Below are positions 1 to 8,039 of a DNA stretch of 64,000 nt, piece by piece. The notes under the pieces were generated by a model, which was not told the origin of the DNA, ran no database searches, and worked only from the letters and a program-made list of their open reading frames with translations. The position numbers and the translations under genes are program-made. Origin of the DNA: Streptomyces sp. SirexAA-E (GTDB taxonomy: Bacteria > Actinomycetota > Actinomycetes > Streptomycetales > Streptomycetaceae). Position 1 is the stretch's first letter. Each line of letters opens with the position of its first letter. Location of the stretch: contig NC_015953.1 of assembly GCF_000177195.2 (NCBI RefSeq), positions 7,006,001 to 7,070,000 on the forward strand, in the 5' to 3' direction.

Positions 1-317
1 TAGGTGTTGTCGAAGAAGACGAGCTTCGTGCCGTGTTCGGCGCAGGCGTCGATGACGTTGCGCATCATGACGGGGAACTGTCGCTCCCACAGCTCCGAGT
101 CCAGGGGCAGGCCGACGGTGAGGTAGGCGATGCCGCTGCCCGCGACGGCACGGCTGGTGGCGTCGGCGTCGGTGAGGTCTGCGGCCACGAGCTCGTCGGT
201 GTCGTTCACCCTTGACGGCTTTCGGCTGACGAGGCGGATGTCCTTGGTGTGGTTGCGGTGGAGCTCGTTCACGAGCTCGTCGGCGATCGGCCCGCCGGCG
301 CCGAGAACAGTCTGCAT
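1..317 (-). CDS. NAD(P)-binding Rossmann-fold reductase/epimerase (N-terminal part)
   Basis: Reading leftwards from an ATG at 317, the frame stays open to the window edge, so only about the first 105 residues are present. The N-terminus MQTVLGAGGPIADELVNEL has the GxGGxxA nucleotide-binding pattern of NmrA/atypical short-chain dehydrogenases or NAD-dependent epimerases. A run resembling LTDADATSRAVAGSGIAYLT corresponds to the second strand-helix of that fold. A good ribosome site, AAGGAGACC, sits directly upstream on the minus strand at about 320-328. The substrate cannot be inferred from this fragment. It diverges from the tetR gene at 712, separated by about 390 bases. Confidence 0.75.
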   Translation of the reverse strand, partial: MQTVLGAGGPIADELVNELHRNHTKDIRLVSRKPSRVNDTDELVAADLTDADATSRAVAGSGIAYLTVGLPLDSELWERQFPVMMRNVIDACAEHGTKLVFFDNT

Positions 318-711
318 GGGGTCTCCTTGAGGTGGATGGTGCGGGTGCCGACGACCGCCCCGCTGCGGGTGGCGTCGTGCCACCAGGGATGCGGTCGACC
401 AGCGCGGCCGGGTGCGGACCCAGCCGACGTCGTCGTTGGCCGAACCTTCGGGCACCTGGTCGCTGGTGTGGTGCCAGCGTGCCACCGAGGTGCACGAGAA
501 GGGGCGATGAGCGAGGTCGTCGACTGACCCGACCGGGCGTCAGCGTGTCGTCGCCCAGGCTGATGGCGAGGGCCGGTGTGTGATCGGCTGCTCGACCGCC
601 TACGCCGGTCGGCCCGTCGAGCGCGATGCGGCCCATTCCCGCAGGGCTCGGGGCCGTCGGGCGTACGCTATGTTCACAGTGCTAACCAAGCATAGGAGGG
701 CTAAGTAAGCA
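318..711. other. Intergenic region between divergent reductase and tetR
   Basis: This is a 394-base gap between divergent genes. Short frames here show no recognisable protein. The left end carries the ribosome site of the minus-strand reductase. The right end carries an operator-like palindrome at 672-686 and the AGGAGGG ribosome site of the tetR gene. I see nothing else in it. Confidence 0.5.
672..686. promoter_or_regulatory. Candidate TetR operator upstream of tetR
   Basis: GTTCACAGTGCTAAC is a 7-1-7 imperfect inverted repeat centred on G679, with two mismatched pairs. It lies 25 bases before the tetR start. Its right half TGCTAAC is the complement of GTTAGCA, the left half of the box at 1362-1376 before the next gene. 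A shared site fits autoregulation plus control of the downstream gene. Confidence 0.5.
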
Positions 712-1287
712 ATGTCAACATCAGGGAAGAGCGGCTACCACCACGGCGACCTGCGGGCGGCCCTGCTGTCGACCGCGATGGAGATGCTGGAGGGTGGCGA
801 GCCCTTCTCGCTGCGCGCCGTCGCGCGCCAGGCGGGCGTGTCGCCGACCGCGCCGTATCGCCACTTCAGGGACCGCGACGCCCTGGAGTCCGCGCTGGCC
901 GTCGAGGGGTTCCGGGACCTGCTGGCCGACCTGGGTGGCGGGCGTGACCTGCCCGCCTCGCTCCCGGACCTGGCTGAGTTCGCCGTCGCCTACGTTGCCT
1001 TCGCGCTGCGGCGCCCGGCCCTGTTCCGCGTGATGTTCGGCAAGCCGTGCGACGACGCCGGCGACGAGAGGGTCAAGGCCGCCGACGCTCTGCACCGGCT
1101 GCTGGCCGACGCGCTCCATCGCCTCTTCCCCGACGCGGACGCCTCGGCCCTGGCCGTGGCCGGGTGGGGGCTCGCCCACGGGCTCGCCTGCCTGTACCTC
1201 GACGGCAAGCTGCAGGCCGCGTCGGGCGAGGAGGTCGCCGACCGGGTGCGCGACGCCTTCCTCGCCATCGCGTCGGTCGGCTCCTGA
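712..1287 (+). CDS. TetR/AcrR-family transcriptional regulator (WHG-domain type)
   Basis: This 191-residue protein has a TetR N-terminal helix-turn-helix: FSLRAVARQAGVSPTAPYRH, residues about 32-50, with the typical Tyr-Arg-His recognition helix end. The C-terminal ligand domain contains FAVAYVAFALRRPALFRVMF, characteristic of the WHG (TetR_C_33-like) group that starts with YHHGDLR. The start is the ATG preceded by AGGAGGG. The gene is followed after 104 bases by an acetoacetate-decarboxylase family gene on the same strand, and both upstream regions carry a GTTAGCA/TGCTAAC-like palindrome. I infer that it represses itself and that gene in response to a small molecule. The inducer is unknown. 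Confidence 0.88.
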   Translation: MSTSGKSGYHHGDLRAALLSTAMEMLEGGEPFSLRAVARQAGVSPTAPYRHFRDRDALESALAVEGFRDLLADLGGGRDLPASLPDLAEFAVAYVAFALRRPALFRVMFGKPCDDAGDERVKAADALHRLLADALHRLFPDADASALAVAGWGLAHGLACLYLDGKLQAASGEEVADRVRDAFLAIASVGS

Positions 1288-1327
1288 CGGGTGCCACCCG
1301 CCCGTCGGACGCCCCGCATCCCTCCTT

Positions 1328-1342
1328 GTTGACGGTGCTCAC
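1328..1342. promoter_or_regulatory. Second, weaker TetR-type box
   Basis: GTTGACGGTGCTCAC lies 34 bases upstream of, and in the same orientation as, GTTAGCAGTGCTCAC at 1362. It shares 12 of 15 positions with that box. The tandem arrangement about three helical turns apart suggests cooperative binding. Confidence 0.35.
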
Positions 1343-1361
1343 ATCCCGTGCGACCCTCGAC

Positions 1362-1376
1362 GTTAGCAGTGCTCAC
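1362..1376. promoter_or_regulatory. Candidate TetR operator upstream of the acetoacetate-decarboxylase family gene
   Basis: GTTAGCAGTGCTCAC is a 7-1-7 inverted repeat with a single mismatched pair, 15 bases before the start of the downstream gene. It is the best copy of the box also seen before tetR at 672-686. Confidence 0.55.
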
Positions 1377-1391
1377 ATTGGAGGGCGGTCC

Positions 1392-2318
1392 ATGGCATCG
1401 ACCGGCAAGCTGAACGACCGGACCGTAGAGGTCGATCTCGGAGGGCGTCTCGTCACCGTCCCTGAAGGCGGTCTCTACGACCGGTTCCGCATGGACACCG
1501 ACCTCGACGAGGTCGAGCGGGACCCGCGGGTCAGCAGCGTCGACTTCTTCCGCCGGATGCCGAAGAGCCGCGTTGATTCCCGCATCGGGCCCACGCTGAC
1601 GCCGAACTTCTACTACCGCATCTCCACGACCCGGCTCACGATGCTCGCGCCGACCAAGACGATCCGGGCCCGTCTGCCCCGGGAGCTGGACCCACTCGAG
1701 ATCGTCCCGGGGCTCGGGATCGTCTCCGTGATGGCCTTTCGGTACGACGTCTGCGACATCGACTTCTACACCGAGGCCGCGGTCGGCATCGCCGTGAAGC
1801 CGGCCCGGCACGGTGGACTGGGCCTGCTCGACCTGGTCACCGGGCTCAAGAACGACTCCCTGCACTCCTACGTCCTCTCGCTCCCGGTCAACACCGAGAT
1901 CGCGCAGGTGCGCGGCCACGACGGCTACGGGTTCCCCAAGTGGGTCGCCGAACTCGACGTCGACATCGACACCGCGCGCACCTCCATCAGGGTCGCCAAC
2001 GACCAGGGCGGCCTTGACCTCGCGCTGTCGGCGCCCACCCCGAAGCAGACCGCCCGGCCCACCGGCGAACACGTCTCGACCCTGACCTCCTACACCACGA
2101 TCGACGGCGCCTGGCACTCCACGACCAGCCAGATCAACCTGCTCTCCTCGGGAACCGCGCGGTTCCCCCGCGGCCTGGACCTGCGGCTCGGCGAAGGCCG
2201 GACGAGCGACGACCTGCGCTCGCTGAAGCCGATCCGGACGATCCAGCTCGACGTCACCACCGAGGGCCAGTTGGCGCTGCACATGCCAGTGCCCACCTCC
2301 ATCCAGGACCGGAGCTGA
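1392..2318 (+). CDS. Acetoacetate decarboxylase family protein
   Basis: This 308-residue protein has the acetoacetate-decarboxylase fold. The segment DGYGFPKWVAELDV (about residues 177-190) corresponds to the family motif that carries the Schiff-base lysine (Y-x-P-K in the clostridial enzyme). The start is the ATG at 1392 with GGAGGG eight bases upstream. In the same frame the coding region is open far upstream, overlapping tetR, but that part has no homology-like features. Many actinobacterial members of this family are not true acetoacetate decarboxylases and act on other 2-oxo or 3-oxo acids, so the substrate is left open. The operator-like boxes in front and the adjacent TetR suggest inducible expression, possibly in degradation of a hydrophobic compound. 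Confidence 0.85.
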   Translation: MASTGKLNDRTVEVDLGGRLVTVPEGGLYDRFRMDTDLDEVERDPRVSSVDFFRRMPKSRVDSRIGPTLTPNFYYRISTTRLTMLAPTKTIRARLPRELDPLEIVPGLGIVSVMAFRYDVCDIDFYTEAAVGIAVKPARHGGLGLLDLVTGLKNDSLHSYVLSLPVNTEIAQVRGHDGYGFPKWVAELDVDIDTARTSIRVANDQGGLDLALSAPTPKQTARPTGEHVSTLTSYTTIDGAWHSTTSQINLLSSGTARFPRGLDLRLGEGRTSDDLRSLKPIRTIQLDVTTEGQLALHMPVPTSIQDRS

Positions 2319-2634
2319 GGGCGAGACGACCACCCACGGACACCGGCCGCGTCGAGGCCGCCCTCCCGACATCGCTGACGGCATGGGCGACTCGGGCCTC
2401 GGCCGCCGTCACGGCGCCGACGGGCTGCTCAAGCGCACCGAAGCCTCGGCCGTCGCCCATCAGCGCCTCCAGGGCTTCGCCCCGCGCGGCGGGGTGAAGC
2501 ACGAGCAGTGGGCGCGGATCCTGACGCGGGCGTTCAAGACGCTGCGTGCCCTGGGCATCCGCTGACAGTCCTCTGGCTCCGGCTACGACGGCCCGTCACC
2601 TCGCCATCCCGGTCCGCATGAAGGAAGATCAGCC
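2319..2634. other. Intergenic region with a doubtful 60-codon frame
   Basis: This 316-base gap contains a plus-strand frame at 2383-2565 (60 codons, MGDSGLGRRHGADGLLKRTE...). It ends in a plausible helical stretch (HEQWARILTRAFKTLRALGI) but has no convincing ribosome site, and I do not recognise it. It could be the tail of a decayed gene. The last 15 bases hold the GAAGGAAG ribosome site of the next gene. Confidence 0.3.
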
Positions 2635-3345
2635 ATGACCAAGCGCGTCCTCAACGTCGTCACGAACGTCGGCCACTACGACGACCCTTCCCACGCCACT
2701 GGCCTGTGGCTGTCCGAGCTCACGCATGCCTGGCACGTCTTCGAGGAGCACGGCTACGAGCAGACGCTCGTCAGCCCGGCCGGCGGCGCGGTGCCTCTCG
2801 AGCCGCGTGCGCTGAAGTTCCCGAACTACGACAAGACCGCCAAGGCATGGCGCGCCGACCCCGGGAAGATGGCGCTGCTCGAGAACACGGCGAGCCCGGA
2901 CCGGATCGACGCGTCCGAGTACGACGCGATCTACTTCACCGGCGGTCACGCGGTGATGTACGACTTCCCCGACAGCGAGGGCCTGCAGCGCATCACCCGC
3001 GAGATCTACGAGCGCGGTGGCGTCGTCTCCTCGGTCTGCCATGGCTACTGCGGCCTGCTCAACACGCGGCTCTCCGACGACTCCTGTCTCATCGCCGGTC
3101 GCAGGATCACGGGGTTCGCCTGGACCGAGGAGGTCCTCGCCCGCGTCGACAAGCTGGTCCCCTACAACGCCGAGGAGAAGGCCAAGGAGCGCGGCGCGCT
3201 CTACGAGAAGGCGACACTGCCGTTCGTCTCCTACGTCGTGACCGACGGCAACCTCGTCACCGGCCAGAACCCGGGTTCGGCCAAGGCCACAGCGGAGAAG
3301 GTCGTCGACGCCGTCGAGGGCAACGCGTCGAAGGAGCGAGGCTGA
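2635..3345 (+). CDS. DJ-1/PfpI family protein (type 1 glutamine amidotransferase-like, Hsp31-like)
   Basis: This 236-residue protein belongs to the class I glutamine amidotransferase-like superfamily. The nucleophile elbow is GVVSSVCHGYCGLL (Cys about residue 139, followed by His). The acidic residue upstream sits in YDAIYFTGGHAVMYDFPDS, as in Hsp31/YhbO-type chaperone-glyoxalases. The C-terminal TGQNPGSAKATAEKVVDAV is typical of this branch. The start is supported by GAAGGAAG about 11 bases upstream. The likely role is a cytosolic stress chaperone, deglycase or glyoxalase III-like activity. It stands as a single gene. A second, differently built PfpI gene is found at 62901-63473. Confidence 0.87.
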   Translation: MTKRVLNVVTNVGHYDDPSHATGLWLSELTHAWHVFEEHGYEQTLVSPAGGAVPLEPRALKFPNYDKTAKAWRADPGKMALLENTASPDRIDASEYDAIYFTGGHAVMYDFPDSEGLQRITREIYERGGVVSSVCHGYCGLLNTRLSDDSCLIAGRRITGFAWTEEVLARVDKLVPYNAEEKAKERGALYEKATLPFVSYVVTDGNLVTGQNPGSAKATAEKVVDAVEGNASKERG

Positions 3346-3717
3346 GTCGAGACGCGGTCCATCCATGACGGAAGGACACCGGATCGGTGTCGCCGAAGGC
3401 CGCGCTCCACGTCAGCGATGGGACAGGTCATGACGGGGATGCGTCCGTCTCCTGGTCACGGGAGGTCCGGGACCAGGGGTGGGGCGCCCGTTAGGGTGCT
3501 GAGTAGGCTTGGGCCGTCGCCACGGTGGGCTCCGCGCGAGAGTGGGCGAAGCCCTTCCTCTACCACCTGACGGGTGTAGGAAGACGTCGGCAGGTGGTCA
3601 GCACGGTCCGGAAGAAGCTGGGGACAGCCGCCCGGACATACGACTCGTTGTAGGGTGGTGAAACAGCCCTTGACCTGCAAGAACGCAGGCAGGGAGCCTA
3701 CTTGTGGGAGTGCCCAG
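3346..3717. other. Leader/intergenic region upstream of panD
   Basis: This 372-base gap has no supported gene. A possible hairpin is formed by ACCACCTG (3562-3569) and CAGGTGGT (3591-3598), extended by two pairs across an A.G mismatch. It may lie in the panD leader. No known riboswitch was recognised. Confidence 0.3.
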
Positions 3718-4140
3718 ATGCTGCGTACAATGTTCAAATCCAAGATCCACCGGGCCACCGTCACCCAGGCCGACCTGCACTACGTCGGTTCCGTGACCAT
3801 TGACGCGGATCTCATGGACGCCGCCGACCTTCTGCCCGGCGAGCTCGTCCACATCGTCGACATCGACAACGGCGCCCGGCTCGAGACGTACGTCATCGAG
3901 GGGAAGCGCGGTTCCGGCGTCATCGGTATCAACGGAGCCGCCGCGCACCTCGTACACCCCGGTGACCTGGTCATTCTCATCAGCTACGCCCAGGTCGACG
4001 ACGCAGAGGCCCGCGCGCTCGTCCCGAGCGTCGTGCACGTCGACGCCGACAACCGCATCGTGGCACTGGGGGCCGACGCCTCGGCGCCCGTGCCGGGCAG
4101 TCGTACCGAGCGGAGCCCGCACGCCGTTCCCGCGTCGTAG
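3718..4140 (+). CDS. panD: Aspartate 1-decarboxylase proenzyme
   Basis: PanD decarboxylates L-aspartate to beta-alanine for pantothenate and coenzyme A synthesis. It is made as a proenzyme that cleaves itself between Gly24 and Ser25 to create the pyruvoyl cofactor. With the ATG at 3718 the protein begins MLRTMFKSKIHRATVT and reads ADLHYVGSVTID, which puts the cleavage pair exactly at G24-S25. This decides the start over an in-frame alternative 21 codons upstream. The other conserved parts are present: the Lys9 region, Tyr22, the LLPGELVHIVDIDNGAR strand and the GAAAHLVHPGDLVIL segment. The length (140 residues) is usual for actinobacteria. The other pantothenate genes are not nearby, so panD stands alone here. 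Confidence 0.96.
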   Translation: MLRTMFKSKIHRATVTQADLHYVGSVTIDADLMDAADLLPGELVHIVDIDNGARLETYVIEGKRGSGVIGINGAAAHLVHPGDLVILISYAQVDDAEARALVPSVVHVDADNRIVALGADASAPVPGSRTERSPHAVPAS

Positions 4141-4330
4141 CGCGCCGGCCCGGCCACCGGACAAGGAGAAGCTGGTGGAAGGGGTGCGGCAGGTCGAGTC
4201 GCACCCCGAGCTGCTCTGATCCGGGGACCCGGCCGCGCCGGACGTATGGACTCGGCAGGCGAGGGCAGCCGCACGGAGAGACGGTGGAGACGAGATCCAC
4301 GCGTACGTTCCGTCGCTGTTGGAGGACGAG

Positions 4331-4534
4331 ATGACCCAGCCCTACCCCGACCCCGTACCGCCCGCGCCGACGCCCCCGCCCGTGCCCGGGCCGCCGACGC
4401 CGGTGCCCTCCCCGCCGCCCGTACCGCCGGGGCCCGTGCCGCCCGGCCCTGCTCCGGATCCCATTCCGCAGCCGCCCGGGCCCAGCCCCGACCCCGTACC
4501 GGAGCCGGAACCGGAGCCCTCGCCGGCCGGATGA
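4331..4534 (+). CDS. Proline-rich small protein
   Basis: This is a 67-residue, almost pure Pro/Val/Pro-Xaa polypeptide with Pro-Glu repeats near the end. The ATG at 4331 has GGAGG five bases upstream, which supports translation. There is no signal peptide, cysteine or membrane segment. Small proline-rich proteins of this type occur in streptomycetes without known function. It could be disordered linker-like material or a degenerate fragment of a larger wall protein. It lies tail to tail with the decarboxylase gene at 4586. Confidence 0.6.
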   Translation: MTQPYPDPVPPAPTPPPVPGPPTPVPSPPPVPPGPVPPGPAPDPIPQPPGPSPDPVPEPEPEPSPAG

Positions 4535-4585
4535 GCCGCGAACGGCGCGGCAGGGCGCGGGGACGCGCGACCCGGCGGGGTCTGC

Positions 4586-5995
4586 CTACAGGCCCTGGCC
4601 TTGGCCGCGGCGAGTGGCCGGGCGGCCTGTGCCGAGGCCCGTGAGGGCGTCGGCGTGGGCCAGCCCGCTCTCGGCCGCCACCGAGTCCAGCGACTGGGCG
4701 TCCCGGACCCGGGCGAACCGCACCCCGCTCCCGCCGGGGCCGACGGTGAAGCCGTACACGGCGGGGCGCGGCAGGCTGTTGTAGGCCCAGGGTGTCGAGA
4801 AGTAGTACGCGCCGGTGTCGTAGAGGGCCACGAAGTCGCCCTCCCGCAGTTCGGGCAGCTCCCGGGCGTGCGCCACGACGTCCCCGGCGAAGCAGCACGG
4901 CCCCGCGATGTCCTGGACCATCGGCGGACCACCGCGGGGGCGGCCCTGCCCGTCGAAGGCCCCGATCCGCAGCGGCCAGGCGTCGGGCATGAAGACGGTC
5001 CTGGTGGCGACCTGCGCGCCCGCGTGGGTGAGCGCGATACGTCGGCCGCCCGCGTCCTTGGTGTACTCCACCCGCGCCCCGATGAAGCCGTTCTTGGCCA
5101 GCAGGGACCGGCCGAACTCGGTGACCAGGCCGTACCGGCCTTCGAACAGTCCCGGCGCCGCCGCCCTGAGCACGTTCACGTAGTCGGAGAAGGCGGGCCG
5201 GTCCTCCTCGTCGGCGAAGTTGACCGGGAGGCCGCCGCCGATGTCGATGCCCGTGATCCGCCGGGCGCCCACCGCCTCGTTGATCTCCTCGGCCAGCCGG
5301 TACGTCTCGGCGACGCCCTCCGCGATGAGTTCCAGCGGACAGCCCTGGGAGCCCACGTGCGCGTGCAGCCGGGTCAGCCACGGGCGCTCGGCGAAGGAGC
5401 GTACGACCTGTTCGCGGACCCCGGGGTCGCGCAGCGGCACACCGAACTTCGAGGCCGCCGTCGCCGTGCTCATCGCGCCGATGGAGCCGCCTCCCACCTG
5501 CGGATTGATCCGCAGCCCGAGGACCGACGCCGATTCCGGCGAACGCAGTTCGCCGATGCGGCGCAGTTCGTCGAAGCTGTCCGCGTTCACGGCCACCCCG
5601 AGCGCCAGCGCCAGTCGCAGCTCGTCCAGGGTCTTCGCGGGCGAGTCCAGGACGATCGTCTCGGGTGCGAACCCGGCCTCCACCGCCAGTCGCAGCTCAC
5701 CGGGGCTCGCCACCTCGCACCCCATGCCGCACGCGGCGAGCAGGCGCAGTACGGGCACCAGGGAGGCGGCCTTCGCTGCGAACGTGTGGAGCACACTCAC
5801 GCCGGGCACCGCCTCGAAGGCGTCCCGCAGGGCGGCCACCGAGTGCCGCACGCCCTGCGCGTCCAGGAAGCCGGCGACGGGCTGGTCCTCGCCGAGCAGC
5901 CCGTCCGCGACCGCCTGCCGGAGGGCCTCGGCGAACCGGGCGGAGCGCGCAGTCGGAAGCGGATCCGTGGACAGGGCGGAAGGCGTCGCGGTCAT
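4586..5995 (-). CDS. Type III PLP-dependent decarboxylase (ornithine/diaminopimelate decarboxylase-like)
   Basis: This 469-residue enzyme has the alanine-racemase-type barrel of fold III decarboxylases. The PLP lysine is Lys75 in LHTFAAKAASL. Phosphate-binding and glycine-rich signatures follow (RLHAHVGSQG, GIDIGGGLPVNF, EFGRSLLAKNGF). The C-terminal catalytic segment IAGPCCFAGDVV contains the family cysteine (GPxCxxxD), and YFSTPWAYNSLPRP closes the active site. I chose the ATG at 5995. An upstream extension in frame is Arg/Pro-rich and unlike the family. The protein is close to the group of annotated diaminopimelate decarboxylase-like enzymes that act on ornithine, lysine or related amino acids. 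Without neighbours of lysine or polyamine biosynthesis the substrate is open. Confidence 0.87.
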   Translation of the reverse strand: MTATPSALSTDPLPTARSARFAEALRQAVADGLLGEDQPVAGFLDAQGVRHSVAALRDAFEAVPGVSVLHTFAAKAASLVPVLRLLAACGMGCEVASPGELRLAVEAGFAPETIVLDSPAKTLDELRLALALGVAVNADSFDELRRIGELRSPESASVLGLRINPQVGGGSIGAMSTATAASKFGVPLRDPGVREQVVRSFAERPWLTRLHAHVGSQGCPLELIAEGVAETYRLAEEINEAVGARRITGIDIGGGLPVNFADEEDRPAFSDYVNVLRAAAPGLFEGRYGLVTEFGRSLLAKNGFIGARVEYTKDAGGRRIALTHAGAQVATRTVFMPDAWPLRIGAFDGQGRPRGGPPMVQDIAGPCCFAGDVVAHARELPELREGDFVALYDTGAYYFSTPWAYNSLPRPAVYGFTVGPGGSGVRFARVRDAQSLDSVAAESGLAHADALTGLGTGRPATRRGQGQGL

Positions 5996-6417
5996 ACGGC
6001 GAAAGTCGGTGATGGCGGCCCCCAGGTCTTCGGCGCGTGGAACAAGACTGACGGCAATCAGCGGCCGCGCGGACGAACCGCCCGTGGATGTCGGGGGAGG
6101 CCGTCGGACATCACCCGTCAGGCGCACGGCCAGGTGATCAGCAGCCGGGTGTCCGGGCCGTCCAGGTCGACGCCGTAGCGAGGACCCCGCGGAGCGTGGT
6201 CCCGAGCACCCGATCCGGCTCACGGGGAGGGCTGCTGGTCACGCGCCGAGCATACGAGCACCGCGCCACGGGGACGCACGGCTCGGCCACGGCCGTACCG
6301 GTCGAGCGTGGTCGCGGCGCCCGGCAGGAGGGGGTGGGGAAGGCCCCGCACCGGACGGGTGGGCGGGCACCTCGGCGCGGGCGCTGCCGCGAGGGGCTCT
6401 CCACCCGCCGCCATGGC
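5996..6417. other. Intergenic region upstream of the PLP decarboxylase
   Basis: This 422-base gap lies between two minus-strand genes. It must hold the decarboxylase promoter and any gnd terminator, but no clear hairpin was found. A minus-strand stretch ending with a stop near 6119 reads RYGVDLDGPDTRLLITWPCA and looks protein-like. Its frame is closed by a stop about 30 codons upstream, so it may be the tail of a decayed gene. Confidence 0.35.
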
Positions 6418-7860
6418 TCACTCGGCGACGGTCTCCGACCGGTCGCCGCCCCACAGCGTGTGGAACGTCCCTTCACGGTCGGTGCGGCGGTAGGTGTGCG
6501 CCCCGAAGTAGTCCCGCTGCCCCTGCGTGAGCGCCGCGGGCAGGCGGTCGGCGCGCAGCCCGTCGTAGTACGAGAGCGCCGCGGCGAACCCCGGGGTCGG
6601 TACCCCCTGCCGGGCGGCCTCCGCTACGACGGCGCGCCAGTCGTCCTGCGCCGCACCGATCTCCTGGGCGAACTCGTCGTCGGACAGCAGGCTCACGAGG
6701 CCGGGGCGGTTGTCGTACGCCGCCCGGATCCGGTCCAGGAACGCCGCCCGGATGATGCAGCCGGCCCGCCAGATCGAGGCGACGGCGCCCAGGTCGATGT
6801 CCCAGTCGTACGCCTCGCTGCCGGCCCTGATCTGGTGGAAGCCCTGCGTGTACGACACGATCTTCGACGCGTACAGGGCCTGCTCGACCCGGTCGGCGAA
6901 AGCGGCAGCCTCGGCCTCTGCCAGCGGGGTCGCCGACGGGCCCGGCAGCTCGCGGGCGGCCTCGCGCAGGTCCGCGTGGCCGGACAGGGAGCGGGCGAAG
7001 ACGGCTTCGGCGATCCCGGACACCGGGACGCCCAGGTCGAGCGCGATCTGCACCGTCCAGCGGCCCGTGCCCTTCTGCTCGGCCCGGTCCTGCACGATGT
7101 CGACGAACGGCTTGCCCGTCGCGGCGTCCGTGTGGGCCAGGACCTCGGCCGTGATCTCGATGAGGTACGAGTCCAGGCGGCCGGTGTTCCAGCCGCGGAA
7201 CGTCTCGGCGATCTTCGCGGGGGAGTAGCCCGCGACCCTCCGCAGCAGGTCGTACGCCTCCGCGATGAGCTGCATGTCCGCGTACTCGATGCCGTTGTGC
7301 ACCATCTTCACGAAGTGCCCGGCGGCGTCCGGGCCGATGTGGGTCGTGCAGGGGGTGCCGTCCTTCGCCTTCGCGGCGATCTTCTCCAGCATCGGCCCGA
7401 GGGACTCGTACGACTCCTTCGAACCGCCCGGCATGATGCTGGGCCCTTCGAGGGCACCCTCCTCGCCGCCCGAGATGCCCACGCCGACGAAGTGGATCCC
7501 GTGCTCCCGCAGCTCCTTCTCGCGTCGGCGGGTGTCCTCGAAGTGGGCGTTGCCGCCGTCGATGACGACGTCGCCCTCCTCCAGCAGCGGGGCGAACTCC
7601 CGGATGACGGCGTCGGTCGGATCCCCGGCCTTCACCATGATCACCAGGCGTCGGGGGCGCTCCAGGGCGGCGACGAACTCCTCGGGGGTGTGCGCGGCCA
7701 CGAAGGTCCCCTCGTCGCCGAACTCGTCGACCAGCGCGTCCGTCTTGGCGGTGGTGCGGTTGTGCACGGCCACGGTGTAGCCGTTGCGGGCGAAGTTACG
7801 GGCCAGGTTGCGGCCCATCACCGCGAGCCCTGTGACGCCGATCTGGGCGGTGGCGCTCAT
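6418..7860 (-). CDS. gnd: 6-phosphogluconate dehydrogenase, decarboxylating
   Basis: This 480-residue enzyme oxidatively decarboxylates 6-phosphogluconate to ribulose 5-phosphate with NADP, in the oxidative pentose phosphate pathway. The N-terminal nucleotide-binding motif is GVTGLAVMGRNLARNFARNG with the NRT specificity segment after it. The substrate signature GVGISGGEEGALEGPSIMPG is intact. The all-helical C-terminal domain contains HFVKMVHNGIEYADMQLIAE and ends with HTLWGGDRSETVAE, giving full length for the homodimeric type. The start is the ATG at 7860 preceded by GGGAG. Streptomycetes usually carry more than one gnd. No zwf or other pentose-phosphate gene lies next to it here. Confidence 0.96.
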   Translation of the reverse strand: MSATAQIGVTGLAVMGRNLARNFARNGYTVAVHNRTTAKTDALVDEFGDEGTFVAAHTPEEFVAALERPRRLVIMVKAGDPTDAVIREFAPLLEEGDVVIDGGNAHFEDTRRREKELREHGIHFVGVGISGGEEGALEGPSIMPGGSKESYESLGPMLEKIAAKAKDGTPCTTHIGPDAAGHFVKMVHNGIEYADMQLIAEAYDLLRRVAGYSPAKIAETFRGWNTGRLDSYLIEITAEVLAHTDAATGKPFVDIVQDRAEQKGTGRWTVQIALDLGVPVSGIAEAVFARSLSGHADLREAARELPGPSATPLAEAEAAAFADRVEQALYASKIVSYTQGFHQIRAGSEAYDWDIDLGAVASIWRAGCIIRAAFLDRIRAAYDNRPGLVSLLSDDEFAQEIGAAQDDWRAVVAEAARQGVPTPGFAAALSYYDGLRADRLPAALTQGQRDYFGAHTYRRTDREGTFHTLWGGDRSETVAE

Positions 7861-8039
7861 GTGTGCTCCCTGCGATCCGGTCGGGGATGTGATGCGTGGT
7901 GCCGTCTCTGCGGCTGCCACGGATTGCCGTTCCTACGCGTGCCCCGCCGAGGCCGCCCGTCGCCGTCGCCGCGACGCGCGGGCCGCCGGAGGCCGGTGAT
8001 TCCGTACCGGCGCGTCCAGGCGTACCGGGGCCGGGCCGC

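Noticed and set aside
990..2384. A long minus-strand open frame opposite tetR and the decarboxylase-family gene
   Set aside because: It is an antisense shadow of high-GC coding DNA. It has no domain, no ribosome site and an Arg/Gly/Asp-biased composition, while the plus-strand frames carry clear family motifs.
2383..2565. A 60-codon plus-strand frame as a real gene
   Set aside because: It has no ribosome site and no recognised family. It is kept only as a doubtful note in the intergenic entry.
3655..3717. Upstream start for panD adding 21 residues
   Set aside because: The internal ATG at 3718 puts the self-cleavage Gly-Ser exactly at positions 24-25, as in characterised PanD proteins. The extension contains nothing conserved.
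6000..6300. A minus-strand tail ending RLLITWPCA as a gene
   Set aside because: It looks protein-like for about 20 residues, but the frame is closed by a stop about 30 codons upstream and there is no start with ribosome site.
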